From assembly GCA_910579125.1 (NCBI GenBank), contig CAJTTH010000029.1, positions 1 to 36,934 of the forward strand: 36,934 nucleotides of DNA, written 5' to 3'. The position numbers and the translations under genes were made by a program. Positions 14,636 to 20,842 of this stretch are shown here, one piece after another. The notes beneath the pieces were generated by a model. The model worked only from the letters and a program-made list of their open reading frames with translations, did no database searches and was not told where the DNA came from. The DNA comes from an uncultured Oscillospiraceae bacterium. GTDB lineage: Bacteria > Bacillota > Clostridia > Oscillospirales > Ruminococcaceae. Within the stretch, counting starts at the first letter, position 1. Each line of letters starts with the position of its first letter.

Positions 14636-15154
14636 ATGAGCGGATACAATTTCAAATATCACCCCGACCCGCTGAAAACGGGCGCGTTCAAGAATGACAA
14701 GACCGTAAAATGCGATTGCTGCGGCAAGGTTACGGACGTCTATTACGACGGTCCGTTCTATTCGGTGGAGAACGTTGAGTTCCTCTGCCCCGAATGTATC
14801 GCAAGCGGAGCGGCCGCCGAGAAGTTTGACGGCTCGTTTCAGGACAGCGAGAGCGTCGACGAGGTGAGCGGTCACGATAAGCTGAATGAGCTTACTCTCC
14901 GCACGCCGGGCTACTGCGGCTGGCAGCAAGAGTACTGGCTCGCGCACTGCGACGATTACTGCGCGTTTATGGGATATTACAAGTGGTCGGATTTGGAGAG
15001 CGAGGGTCTTGTAGAGGAGATAACGGAAACCTACCGCGAGGACATTTGCTGTGTTCCTTTTGAGGATGCGGTTCGGCATATCAAAAACAATGACTGTTAT
15101 CTGTTCAAGTGCTTGAACTGCGGAAAGCATTTTGTTTACATTGACTTTGATTGA
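14636..15154 (+). CDS. CbrC/UPF0167 family protein
   Basis: The 172-aa protein has the hallmarks of the CbrC (UPF0167) family. These are the opening FKYHPDPLKTGAF, a zinc-ribbon-like set CDCCGK and CPEC, and the signature ELTLRTPGYCGWQQEYWLAH with CDDYCAFMGYY. E. coli CbrC is linked to colicin E2 tolerance, and relatives occur among immunity genes. This copy has an extra C-terminal Cys pair (CLNCGK). The zinc sites are inferred from the Cys pattern. AGGAGG precedes the ATG. It lies between the two NTF2-fold immunity paralogues. Confidence 0.9.
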   Translation: MSGYNFKYHPDPLKTGAFKNDKTVKCDCCGKVTDVYYDGPFYSVENVEFLCPECIASGAAAEKFDGSFQDSESVDEVSGHDKLNELTLRTPGYCGWQQEYWLAHCDDYCAFMGYYKWSDLESEGLVEEITETYREDICCVPFEDAVRHIKNNDCYLFKCLNCGKHFVYIDFD

Positions 15155-15170
15155 GGTGTGGAGGTTTCCT

Positions 15171-15293
15171 GTGAAAAAGCAAAAGTACTTGTTTGAAGAA
15201 CTTATCACCGAAGTAGAGGATATTTCGGACAAAAGACTGCTGAAAGCGATAAGGTATTATGATGAATATGACTGCTTTATGGAGATAAATTAG
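15171..15293 (+). CDS. 40-aa small protein with GTG start
   Basis: A GTG at 15171 is preceded by GGAGG at ideal spacing and opens a 40-codon frame ending TAG at 15293. The peptide is charged and probably helical (EELITEVEDISDKRLLKAIR) with an acidic, aromatic tail (YYDEYDCFMEIN). It lies between the CbrC gene and the second NTF2-fold immunity gene, with 16 and 11 nt gaps, as expected for a genuine small gene of the operon. I do not recognise a family. Confidence 0.6.
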   Translation: MKKQKYLFEELITEVEDISDKRLLKAIRYYDEYDCFMEIN

Positions 15294-15304
15294 GGGGAAC
15301 GTTT

Positions 15305-15808
15305 ATGGAAATAATAAATGAAGCCGCCGACAAATTCAAGGACAGGCAGGAGGAGGTCTGCGGCGCTCTTCTGGAACTTCTCGCGCGGATAAACACGCTC
15401 GAACGGTCGGTTCTTGCGCGCAGTAACGAGATAAACGCGCGTATTCTGAAAAAGGAGCTATCCGCTCCCGAGATAGATATGGCGATGAAAGAAATGTGGA
15501 GCTATTTCCGTGAGGAATGCCGCAAAATCGTCGAGCCGCGCTGCACGGAAAAGCTCCTGAAAAAGGGTTACGCGAGGTCGTTCTCCACAACGCCGATGTA
15601 CGGCTATATCGAGGACGAGGACGACTGCCGCGGAACGTTCGCTATGGAGACAGCGAAAAAGGCGGTTGTGGAGTTCCGTTTCACCAATCACTCGTCGGTG
15701 AACTTTATGCACAGGTTCACGCTCGTGCCGAGCGGCGGCGTATGGCTCGTGGACGCGTTCAGCTACGGCAACGAGAAAGAGGGTGTGTGGCACAGAGGGC
15801 ATATTTGA
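15305..15808 (+). CDS. NTF2-fold immunity protein, copy 2
   Basis: A 167-aa paralogue of the gene at 14141. It has the same plan: a charged helical N-terminus, ...RCTEK... in the middle (shared as RGRCTEKE in copy 1), and a C-terminal MHRFTLVPSGGVWLVD followed by SYGNEKEGVW. Copy 1 has KHKFVLKSVDGKWLVD and YSGFEGERKW at the matching places. Identity is low overall but the landmarks align. GGGGGAA precedes the ATG. It is interpreted as an orphan immunity protein with no toxin in the window. Confidence 0.75.
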   Translation: MEIINEAADKFKDRQEEVCGALLELLARINTLERSVLARSNEINARILKKELSAPEIDMAMKEMWSYFREECRKIVEPRCTEKLLKKGYARSFSTTPMYGYIEDEDDCRGTFAMETAKKAVVEFRFTNHSSVNFMHRFTLVPSGGVWLVDAFSYGNEKEGVWHRGHI

Positions 15809-15826
15809 TTACGGTGGTACGAAATT

Positions 15827-16156
15827 ATGGAATTACCGATTCTGAAATTCGCCTTTGATTACGGGGTCTGCCTTTGGGATTGCGGCGGCGCGGTGGATCC
15901 GTATATGCTGCCGATTTCGGAGGAATTTAGCCGCGAATTGGAGGAGCTTGGCGACAAGTTTGCCGAATACCTTGATTGGGGCGATCCCCACAATCCTCCT
16001 GTCTGGACGCGTGAGGAAACGTTAGCGTTTTTTGAACGTGCAGAGCCTGTTTGTAAAAGGCTGCAAGAGGAACTGAGCGGGAAATACACAGTTATAAATT
16101 GTCTTGACGAAGACAGGGAATGCTATTGCAAGCCCGAATATTGGGAGCGGAAATGA
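15827..16156 (+). CDS. uncharacterised 109-aa protein
   Basis: The protein starts MELPILKFAFDYGVCLWDCG and carries LPISEEFSRELEELGDKFAE and a YLDWGDPHNPPVWTREE segment. This layout (a Trp-Asp opening, a helix, then LDWxDPxxPxxW) is seen in small bacterial proteins that I associate with immunity-like genes, but I cannot name the family with confidence. There is no signal peptide or membrane segment. GGTGG lies about 10 nt before the ATG. It is the last small gene before purH. Confidence 0.65.
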   Translation: MELPILKFAFDYGVCLWDCGGAVDPYMLPISEEFSRELEELGDKFAEYLDWGDPHNPPVWTREETLAFFERAEPVCKRLQEELSGKYTVINCLDEDRECYCKPEYWERK

Positions 16157-16200
16157 TACCGCATATCCGCGGTTATTAAAATATATTTGGAGGAAAAAAT

Positions 16201-17379
16201 ATGAACGAACTGGAACTGAAATACGGCTGCAACCCCAACCAAAAGCCGTCACGAATTTTTATGGAGAACGGCAGGGATTTGCCTATCGAGGTACTGAACG
16301 GCAAGCCCGGCTACATCAACTTTATGGACGCTTTCAACGGCTGGCAGTTAGTCAAGGAGCTGAAAGCCGCAACGGGTTATCCTGCCGCGACTTCTTTCAA
16401 GCACGTTTCTCCCGCAGGCGCGGCTATCGGCTTGCCGCTCACGGAGAACCTTGCCAAGATATACTGGGTTGATGACCTTGGCGAATTAAGCCCCTTGGCT
16501 TGCGCATACGCGAGAGCGCGCGGCGCGGACAGAATGTCGAGCTACGGCGACTTTATTGCGCTGTCGGACGTCTGCGACGTGCCTACCGCGAGGATAATTC
16601 AGCGCGAGGTCTCGGACGGCGTGATCGCTCCCGGATACGAGCCCGAGGCGCTGGAGATACTCAAATCCAAGCGCAAGGGAACGTACAACATCATAAAGAT
16701 CGACGAGAGCTACACGCCCGACCCGATAGAGCGCAAGCAGGTGTACGGTATAACGTTCGAGCAGGGCAGAAACGAACTCGTTATCAATGACGAGCTGTTC
16801 GCGAACCGCCCCACCAAGAACAAGGAGATACCGACGAGCGCGATCCACGACCTCGCGATCGCGATGATAACGCTGAAATACACGCAATCCAACTCGGTAG
16901 CCTACGCGTGCGGCGGACAGGCTATCGGTATCGGAGCGGGGCAGCAGAGCCGCATACACTGCACGCGTCTCGCGGGAACAAAGGCGGATAACTGGTATTT
17001 GCGGCAGTCGCCGACCGTTATGAACTTGCAGTTTGTGGACGATATCCGCCGCGCCGACCGCGACAACGCGATCGACCTGTACATCGGCGAGGACTATATG
17101 GACGTGCTCGCGGAGGGCGAGTGGCAGCGCATTTTCAAGGTGAAGCCCGAGGTGTTCACGCGCGAGCAGAAACGCGAATGGCTCGATACCATGAAAGGCG
17201 TGGCGCTCGGCTCGGATGCGTTCTTCCCGTTCGGCGACAACATCGAGCGTGCCCACAAAAGCGGTGTTGAGTTCATCGCGCAGCCGGGCGGCTCTATCCG
17301 CGACGACAACGTTATCGAGACCTGCGACAAGTACAACATCGCAATGGCGTTCACGGGTATTCGGCTGTTCCACCACTGA
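16201..17379 (+). CDS. purH: AICAR formyltransferase (stand-alone PurH C-terminal domain)
   Basis: The 392-aa protein corresponds only to the AICAR transformylase part of PurH. It opens with LKYGCNPNQKPSRIF and shows the AICARFT signatures FKHVSPAGAA (with the catalytic Lys-His), RGADRMSSYGDFIALSD, and later SNSVAYACGGQAIGIGAGQQ and GSDAFFPFGDNI. The N-terminal MGS-like IMP cyclohydrolase domain of bifunctional PurH is absent, which agrees with purO at 13428. It formylates AICAR with 10-formyl-THF to FAICAR. TTGGAGG precedes the ATG. A perfect terminator 12 bp after the stop ends the purine cluster. Confidence 0.95.
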   Translation: MNELELKYGCNPNQKPSRIFMENGRDLPIEVLNGKPGYINFMDAFNGWQLVKELKAATGYPAATSFKHVSPAGAAIGLPLTENLAKIYWVDDLGELSPLACAYARARGADRMSSYGDFIALSDVCDVPTARIIQREVSDGVIAPGYEPEALEILKSKRKGTYNIIKIDESYTPDPIERKQVYGITFEQGRNELVINDELFANRPTKNKEIPTSAIHDLAIAMITLKYTQSNSVAYACGGQAIGIGAGQQSRIHCTRLAGTKADNWYLRQSPTVMNLQFVDDIRRADRDNAIDLYIGEDYMDVLAEGEWQRIFKVKPEVFTREQKREWLDTMKGVALGSDAFFPFGDNIERAHKSGVEFIAQPGGSIRDDNVIETCDKYNIAMAFTGIRLFHH

Positions 17380-17390
17380 TAGATTTGCGG

Positions 17391-17421
17391 TGCGCTCCCC
17401 GTTTAGGGGAGCGCATTTTTA
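17391..17421 (+). terminator. intrinsic terminator ending the purine cluster
   Basis: TGCGCTCCCC (17391-17400) pairs perfectly with GGGGAGCGCA (17406-17415) around GTTTA, followed by TTTTTATT. Confidence 0.93.
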
Positions 17422-17710
17422 TTGTCGCAGACCGTCTTTTTTGGGTGAATTTTTGCCGCTTTTTTGGAGCAAAAATGCAGCTTGAAATATCTGCACGAAA
17501 AACGGCGCGGAAAATTTTCTTCGTCGCTGAAAATCCGCTTAACAAGAACGTTTTCTGGGAATTGGAAATTGCGGAAACACTCCAAAAAAGAGGGCAAAAA
17601 CGACGCGGAAACAACGGTAAATTCTCCGCGAAATATGCTGTTTTTTCTCTTACTGCAAAAAAGGCTCAAAAACGGCTGCCTTAATGCGGAATTTCTTGGC
17701 AAACGCGTAC
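17422..17710. other. intergenic stretch without a supported gene
   Basis: Between the purH terminator and the next promoter I see no convincing gene. The open frames here lack ribosome-binding sites and have lysine-rich, low-complexity translations. The stretch is rich in A/T runs and has one small dyad, TTTTTGC with GCAAAAA near 17450-17475. It may be decayed coding sequence. Confidence 0.5.
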
Positions 17711-17739
17711 TTGACTTTTCCGTGCGGATATGCTATAAT
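17711..17739 (+). promoter_or_regulatory. promoter of the M23 peptidase unit
   Basis: TTGACT (17711-17716), a 17-bp spacer and TATAAT (17734-17739). It is followed by a 21-codon ORF and the peptidase gene. Confidence 0.85.
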
Positions 17740-17758
17740 TAAGTAAATAAGGAGAAAA

Positions 17759-17824
17759 ATGTCGGATTTTACGACAATTTTTCACGAAGCGACAAAATCT
17801 GAAAAAGGGGAAGATCGGTTTTGA
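17759..17824 (+). CDS. 21-aa upstream ORF overlapping the peptidase start
   Basis: AAGGAG lies 5 nt before an ATG that opens 21 codons (MSDFTTIFHEA...), ending TGA at 17822-17824. Its stop overlaps the peptidase TTG start as TTGA. The peptide has no recognised function. The position, with a consensus ribosome-binding site directly after a strong promoter, suggests translational coupling that sets peptidase output. Confidence 0.5.
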   Translation: MSDFTTIFHEATKSEKGEDRF

Positions 17825-19140
17825 GTATGATCAAACAGGGCATACGCGCGGTTTGCGCGGCTGCCGTTATCGCGCTGTTGTGCGGAGGTGCGCTCTCGGC
17901 GAACGCCGAGGACAGCATTTCGGAGCTGGAGCACCGCGCCGAGGAGCTTCGCGGGGAGAACGAGGAGCGTCAGCGCGAGATAGACGAGCTGGGCGGCGAT
18001 ATCGCCGACAACGAATACGCGATAGAGCTTATCAACGCGCAGATAGACGGTTATCTTGACGAGATCGCGGCATACCGCAGTCTCGTCGAGGCGAAACAGG
18101 AAAGCATTTCGCGAAAGAAGGACGAGATAGAGCGCGTTGAGCGGAGCATCGCCGACAAGGAGCTTGCCATCGAGGACAAAAAGCTTGAAATTCGGGAGCT
18201 TGAAGCGGAAAACAAGGAAAATCTGGAAAAGTTTGCCAAACTTGCGCGGTGTCTGTACATGAACGACACATCGTCGCAGCTGCCGTTAATGCGCGGCTCT
18301 GACGATTGGTACGACTATTTTACATATCCCGACGTTGTAAAAAATATCGGCAGGCAAAATCTGGATTTTATGAAGCGACTGTTAGAGTCGATAGACAAAC
18401 AGGAGGAACTTATCGGCGGGCTGAACGCGGACATCGCGTCGCTTGAGGAGGACAAGACCGCGCTCGAAGCGGAAAAGGCGGAGTTCGAGCGTCAGGCGGA
18501 GGAGCTTGAACGCGAGAAGTCGGAGCTGGAGCAGAGCGTCGCAGAGAAGCATTCGGAGCTTTTCAGGCTTACCGAGGCGAACGACGATCTGCGCAGCCGC
18601 ATTTCGGGGCTGAAGAACGACATAGCCGAGGCAGACAGGCTCGCGGAGGAGATCGACGCGCAGATACGAGAAAGGATACGTCAGGCGCAGGAGGAGCGCG
18701 ATCCCGAAATGCCCGACTACAGCGGCGACGGCTTGCGTTGGCCGCTCGACCTGCAGCATACAACGATCTCCGATCCGTTCGGACAGTCGGACTGGCGGTT
18801 TCACAAGGCGGTGGACATCAGCGACGGCAGCATTCCGGGCGCGCCTATCTACGCTGCGCAGTCGGGGACGGTCATTACAGCGTCGAATAACTGTCCGCAC
18901 AACTACGGCAAGGAATACAACTGCTGCTACAGCTACGGAAACTATATTCTCATCGACCACGGCGGCAGTCTCGCGACGCTCTACGCGCACTGCCAGGAGC
19001 TTTACGTGTACGAGGGGCAGCACGTTGAAAAGGGTGACGTTATCGGCGAGGTCGGCTCTACGGGCTGGTCGACGTGGTATCATCTGCATTTTGAGACACG
19101 CGTCAACGGCGATTACGTTGACCCGATGAGCTTCTTCTGA
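17821..19140 (+). CDS. secreted M23 (LytM) peptidase with coiled-coil stalk
   Basis: The 439-aa protein has a signal peptide (about 1-29, hydrophobic CAAAVIALLCGGALS, cleavage after ANA). A long coiled-coil region (about 30-290) rich in Glu, Lys and Arg follows. The C-terminal zinc endopeptidase domain (about 303-437) has the metal site HKAVD (H328, D332), H390, and HLH (421-423), so it appears active. The plan matches EnvC/PcsB-like peptidoglycan hydrolases or activators for cell division. The TTG at 17821 is 9 nt from AGGGGA; the ATG at 17827 is possible but too far (15 nt). The start overlaps the 21-codon ORF. A bidirectional terminator follows. Confidence 0.9.
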   Translation: MSMIKQGIRAVCAAAVIALLCGGALSANAEDSISELEHRAEELRGENEERQREIDELGGDIADNEYAIELINAQIDGYLDEIAAYRSLVEAKQESISRKKDEIERVERSIADKELAIEDKKLEIRELEAENKENLEKFAKLARCLYMNDTSSQLPLMRGSDDWYDYFTYPDVVKNIGRQNLDFMKRLLESIDKQEELIGGLNADIASLEEDKTALEAEKAEFERQAEELEREKSELEQSVAEKHSELFRLTEANDDLRSRISGLKNDIAEADRLAEEIDAQIRERIRQAQEERDPEMPDYSGDGLRWPLDLQHTTISDPFGQSDWRFHKAVDISDGSIPGAPIYAAQSGTVITASNNCPHNYGKEYNCCYSYGNYILIDHGGSLATLYAHCQELYVYEGQHVEKGDVIGEVGSTGWSTWYHLHFETRVNGDYVDPMSFF

Positions 19141-19155
19141 ACATCCAAGGAAAAA

Positions 19156-19191
19156 CAAAAAGGTATCATCTTTATGGGTGATACCTTTTTG
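19156..19191. terminator. bidirectional terminator between convergent genes
   Basis: CAAAAAGGTATCA (19156-19168) pairs perfectly with TGATACCTTTTTG (19179-19191). T-runs on both strands serve the M23 gene (plus) and the XRE gene (minus). Confidence 0.9.
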
Positions 19192-19211
19192 TTTGCGGTC
19201 GGGGAATATCC

Positions 19212-19433
19212 TCAACGCGGCTTGCGGTTTATGTCGTCGGTAGACCCCGCAATATAGTCGATCGAAACGCCGTACAGCCGCGAAAGTTCGACAACGCGCT
19301 CGAACGGTATCGGGCGGCGGTTGTTCTCGTACTGCGCGTAGTAGCTTTGGGTGGTCTTGAGGTATTCGGCGACCTCGGTCTGTGTAAGTTCGTTTTTTTC
19401 GCGCAGTATTCTTAGTCTTTCACCTGAGTTCAT
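19212..19433 (-). CDS. small XRE-family transcriptional regulator
   Basis: The 73-aa protein is almost entirely one HTH_3 domain (about 5-60): ERLRILREKNELTQTEVAEY and SYYAQYENNRRPIPFERV. There is no effector domain. AAAGGACG precedes its ATG on the minus strand. It is divergent from the lipoprotein gene, and an imperfect palindrome (19506-19525) lies between them, so autoregulation and control of the lipoprotein/TM2 genes are plausible. That link is inference from position. Confidence 0.88.
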   Translation of the reverse strand: MNSGERLRILREKNELTQTEVAEYLKTTQSYYAQYENNRRPIPFERVVELSRLYGVSIDYIAGSTDDINRKPR

Positions 19434-19505
19434 TTTTTTCGTCCTTTCCTATGTATTTGTATAATTGGTGAATTATACCATAAGAAGGCTTGTGATTTTT
19501 GCGAG

Positions 19506-19525
19506 TTAGTTTAGATGTGAACTAA
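19506..19525. promoter_or_regulatory. candidate operator, 20-bp imperfect palindrome
   Basis: TTAGTTTA (19506-19513) and TGAACTAA (19518-19525) match in 7 of 8 positions around GATG. It lies between the divergent XRE gene and the lipoprotein gene. A TATAAT at 19552-19557, facing the lipoprotein gene, has no clear -35 and might need activation. Confidence 0.4.
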
Positions 19526-19612
19526 ATCTCCCTTTTTTTCTTGTCTGTGCCGTATAATTATAAATGCCATTTCGTATGTGTTTGCGAATTTTTATTAGGG
19601 AGGAAAATCGGA

Positions 19613-20242
19613 ATGAAAAAGGTTTTAGCGGCGGTTTTCGCCGTGGTAACGGCGGTGAGCTTGACGGGGTGTTCTATGCTTAAACGAGAAAAGCCGCGCA
19701 GTGAGTCAAGCTCCTCGTCAGCTTCAAGTTCAGCTTCGACGTCAAGTACGCAGTCAGGTGAGAGCTCAGAGGATAATTCAAGCGTTTTCGAGGAGAACGG
19801 CAGCTCTGACAACTTGGAGGAGTCGTCGGAAAGCTCGCCGACGACCGAGGAGAGCAGCAGCTCCGAAGAAAATTCCTCAGAGGAGGGAGGTATTATCGAC
19901 AGTATTGTTGACGGTCTTTCGTTTGAAAGTATCTATGATGACTACTCTAAACAGATAGAGGATACGGCTGAGGAATGCATAAACGAAATAAATGCAAACA
20001 AGGGAAATATAGATACGCTTGCGGATATATCGGCAGACGGCATTGACAAAATGGCTGAACTGTGCGCCGAGGGAATTGACAAAATGGCGGACAGGGTGCT
20101 GCTGAACGCTTCGGGCTATATGGAGTGGTCCACTAAGCTTTCTACGCTCTATACGACCAAATCGTCGGAGGTCACAAGCGCTTATATGAGCGCAAGCGTT
20201 GAGGGAGCATTCAGCGGACTTGATTTTGACTTTGATTTTTAA
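19613..20242 (+). CDS. lipoprotein with Ser/Glu-rich linker
   Basis: The 209-aa product has a lipoprotein signal peptide, with hydrophobic VLAAVFAVVTAVSLTGC and the lipid-modified Cys at 20. A low-complexity Ser/Glu linker (about 27-105) likely spans the wall. The C-terminal part holds a helical repeat (ISADGIDKMAELCAEGIDKM, with GIDKMA twice) and an acidic end (GLDFDFDF). I do not recognise the C-terminal domain. The ATG at 19613 has AGGGAGGA upstream; an earlier in-frame start at 19541 would put extra residues before the signal peptide. The TM2 gene follows closely, so the two are probably one operon. Confidence 0.82.
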   Translation: MKKVLAAVFAVVTAVSLTGCSMLKREKPRSESSSSSASSSASTSSTQSGESSEDNSSVFEENGSSDNLEESSESSPTTEESSSSEENSSEEGGIIDSIVDGLSFESIYDDYSKQIEDTAEECINEINANKGNIDTLADISADGIDKMAELCAEGIDKMADRVLLNASGYMEWSTKLSTLYTTKSSEVTSAYMSASVEGAFSGLDFDFDF

Positions 20243-20259
20243 TGTGAAAGGGGATAAAA

Positions 20260-20730
20260 ATGGAAGAACATAATAACGGGATCAGCTTGCAGAAGAACGA
20301 AAAAAATGAACCTGCGGGGGTTTCGGGCACGTCAACGGCTGTACAGACCCCGTTGGGCAGCAATACGAAGTTCTGTAAATTCTGCGGCGGACAAATACCT
20401 ATGGAGGCGGTGATCTGTACGGCTTGCGGACGGCAGGTCGAGCAGCTTCAAGGCGGTAACCTGCAGCAGCCCTCTCAGATCGTTATCAACAATTCCAATT
20501 CTGCGAACGCATCAGCGACCGCAACGGTTGGAATGCCGACCGGAAAGAAAAAGAGCAAATGGGTGTGCTTTTTATTGTGGCTGTTTCTGGGATTGTTTGG
20601 CGGACATAAATTCTACGACGGCAAGATCGGAACCGGAATAGTTTACATTTTTACATTAGGTTTTCTGGGTATCGGGTGGTTTATTGATTTCTTCAGGATA
20701 CTCAACAAGCCCAATCCTTACTATGTATGA
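20260..20730 (+). CDS. zinc-ribbon and TM2-domain membrane protein
   Basis: The 156-aa protein has a zinc ribbon (C39, C42, C53, C56 in CKFCG and CTACG), then an Asn/Ser/Ala-rich linker. The C-terminal TM2 domain (about 100-146) comprises two membrane helices around GLFGGHKFYDGKIGTG and GFLGIGWFIDFF. TM2 proteins are common and poorly understood; zinc-ribbon-TM2 fusions are typical of Firmicutes. AAAGGGGA precedes the ATG 17 bp after the lipoprotein stop. A terminator follows at once. Confidence 0.92.
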   Translation: MEEHNNGISLQKNEKNEPAGVSGTSTAVQTPLGSNTKFCKFCGGQIPMEAVICTACGRQVEQLQGGNLQQPSQIVINNSNSANASATATVGMPTGKKKSKWVCFLLWLFLGLFGGHKFYDGKIGTGIVYIFTLGFLGIGWFIDFFRILNKPNPYYV

Positions 20731-20736
20731 TTTTTC

Positions 20737-20765
20737 TAAGCGGAAGAAATTCCGCTTATTTTTTT
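20737..20765 (+). terminator. intrinsic terminator after the TM2 gene
   Basis: TAAGCGGAA (20737-20745) pairs perfectly with TTCCGCTTA (20750-20758), with a GAAA loop and then TTTTTTTG. Confidence 0.92.
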
Positions 20766-20774
20766 GTGAAATTC

Positions 20775-20803
20775 TTGACAACCACAGCAATATGTAGTAT
20801 AAT
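20775..20803 (+). promoter_or_regulatory. promoter of the aconitase operon
   Basis: TTGACA (20775-20780), a 17-bp spacer ending ATGTAG, and TATAAT (20798-20803). It matches the consensus exactly and shares the ATGTAGTATAATA end with the citrate synthase promoter and the 28956-28984 promoter. Confidence 0.92.
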
Positions 20804-20842
20804 ATAATAAGGATTTAGACTTTCAAAAAAGGAGAAACTGTT

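Noticed and set aside
17464..17742. Plus- and minus-strand frames of 87 to 99 codons after the purH terminator
   Set aside because: They overlap each other, lack ribosome-binding sites and have low-complexity Lys/Phe-rich translations.
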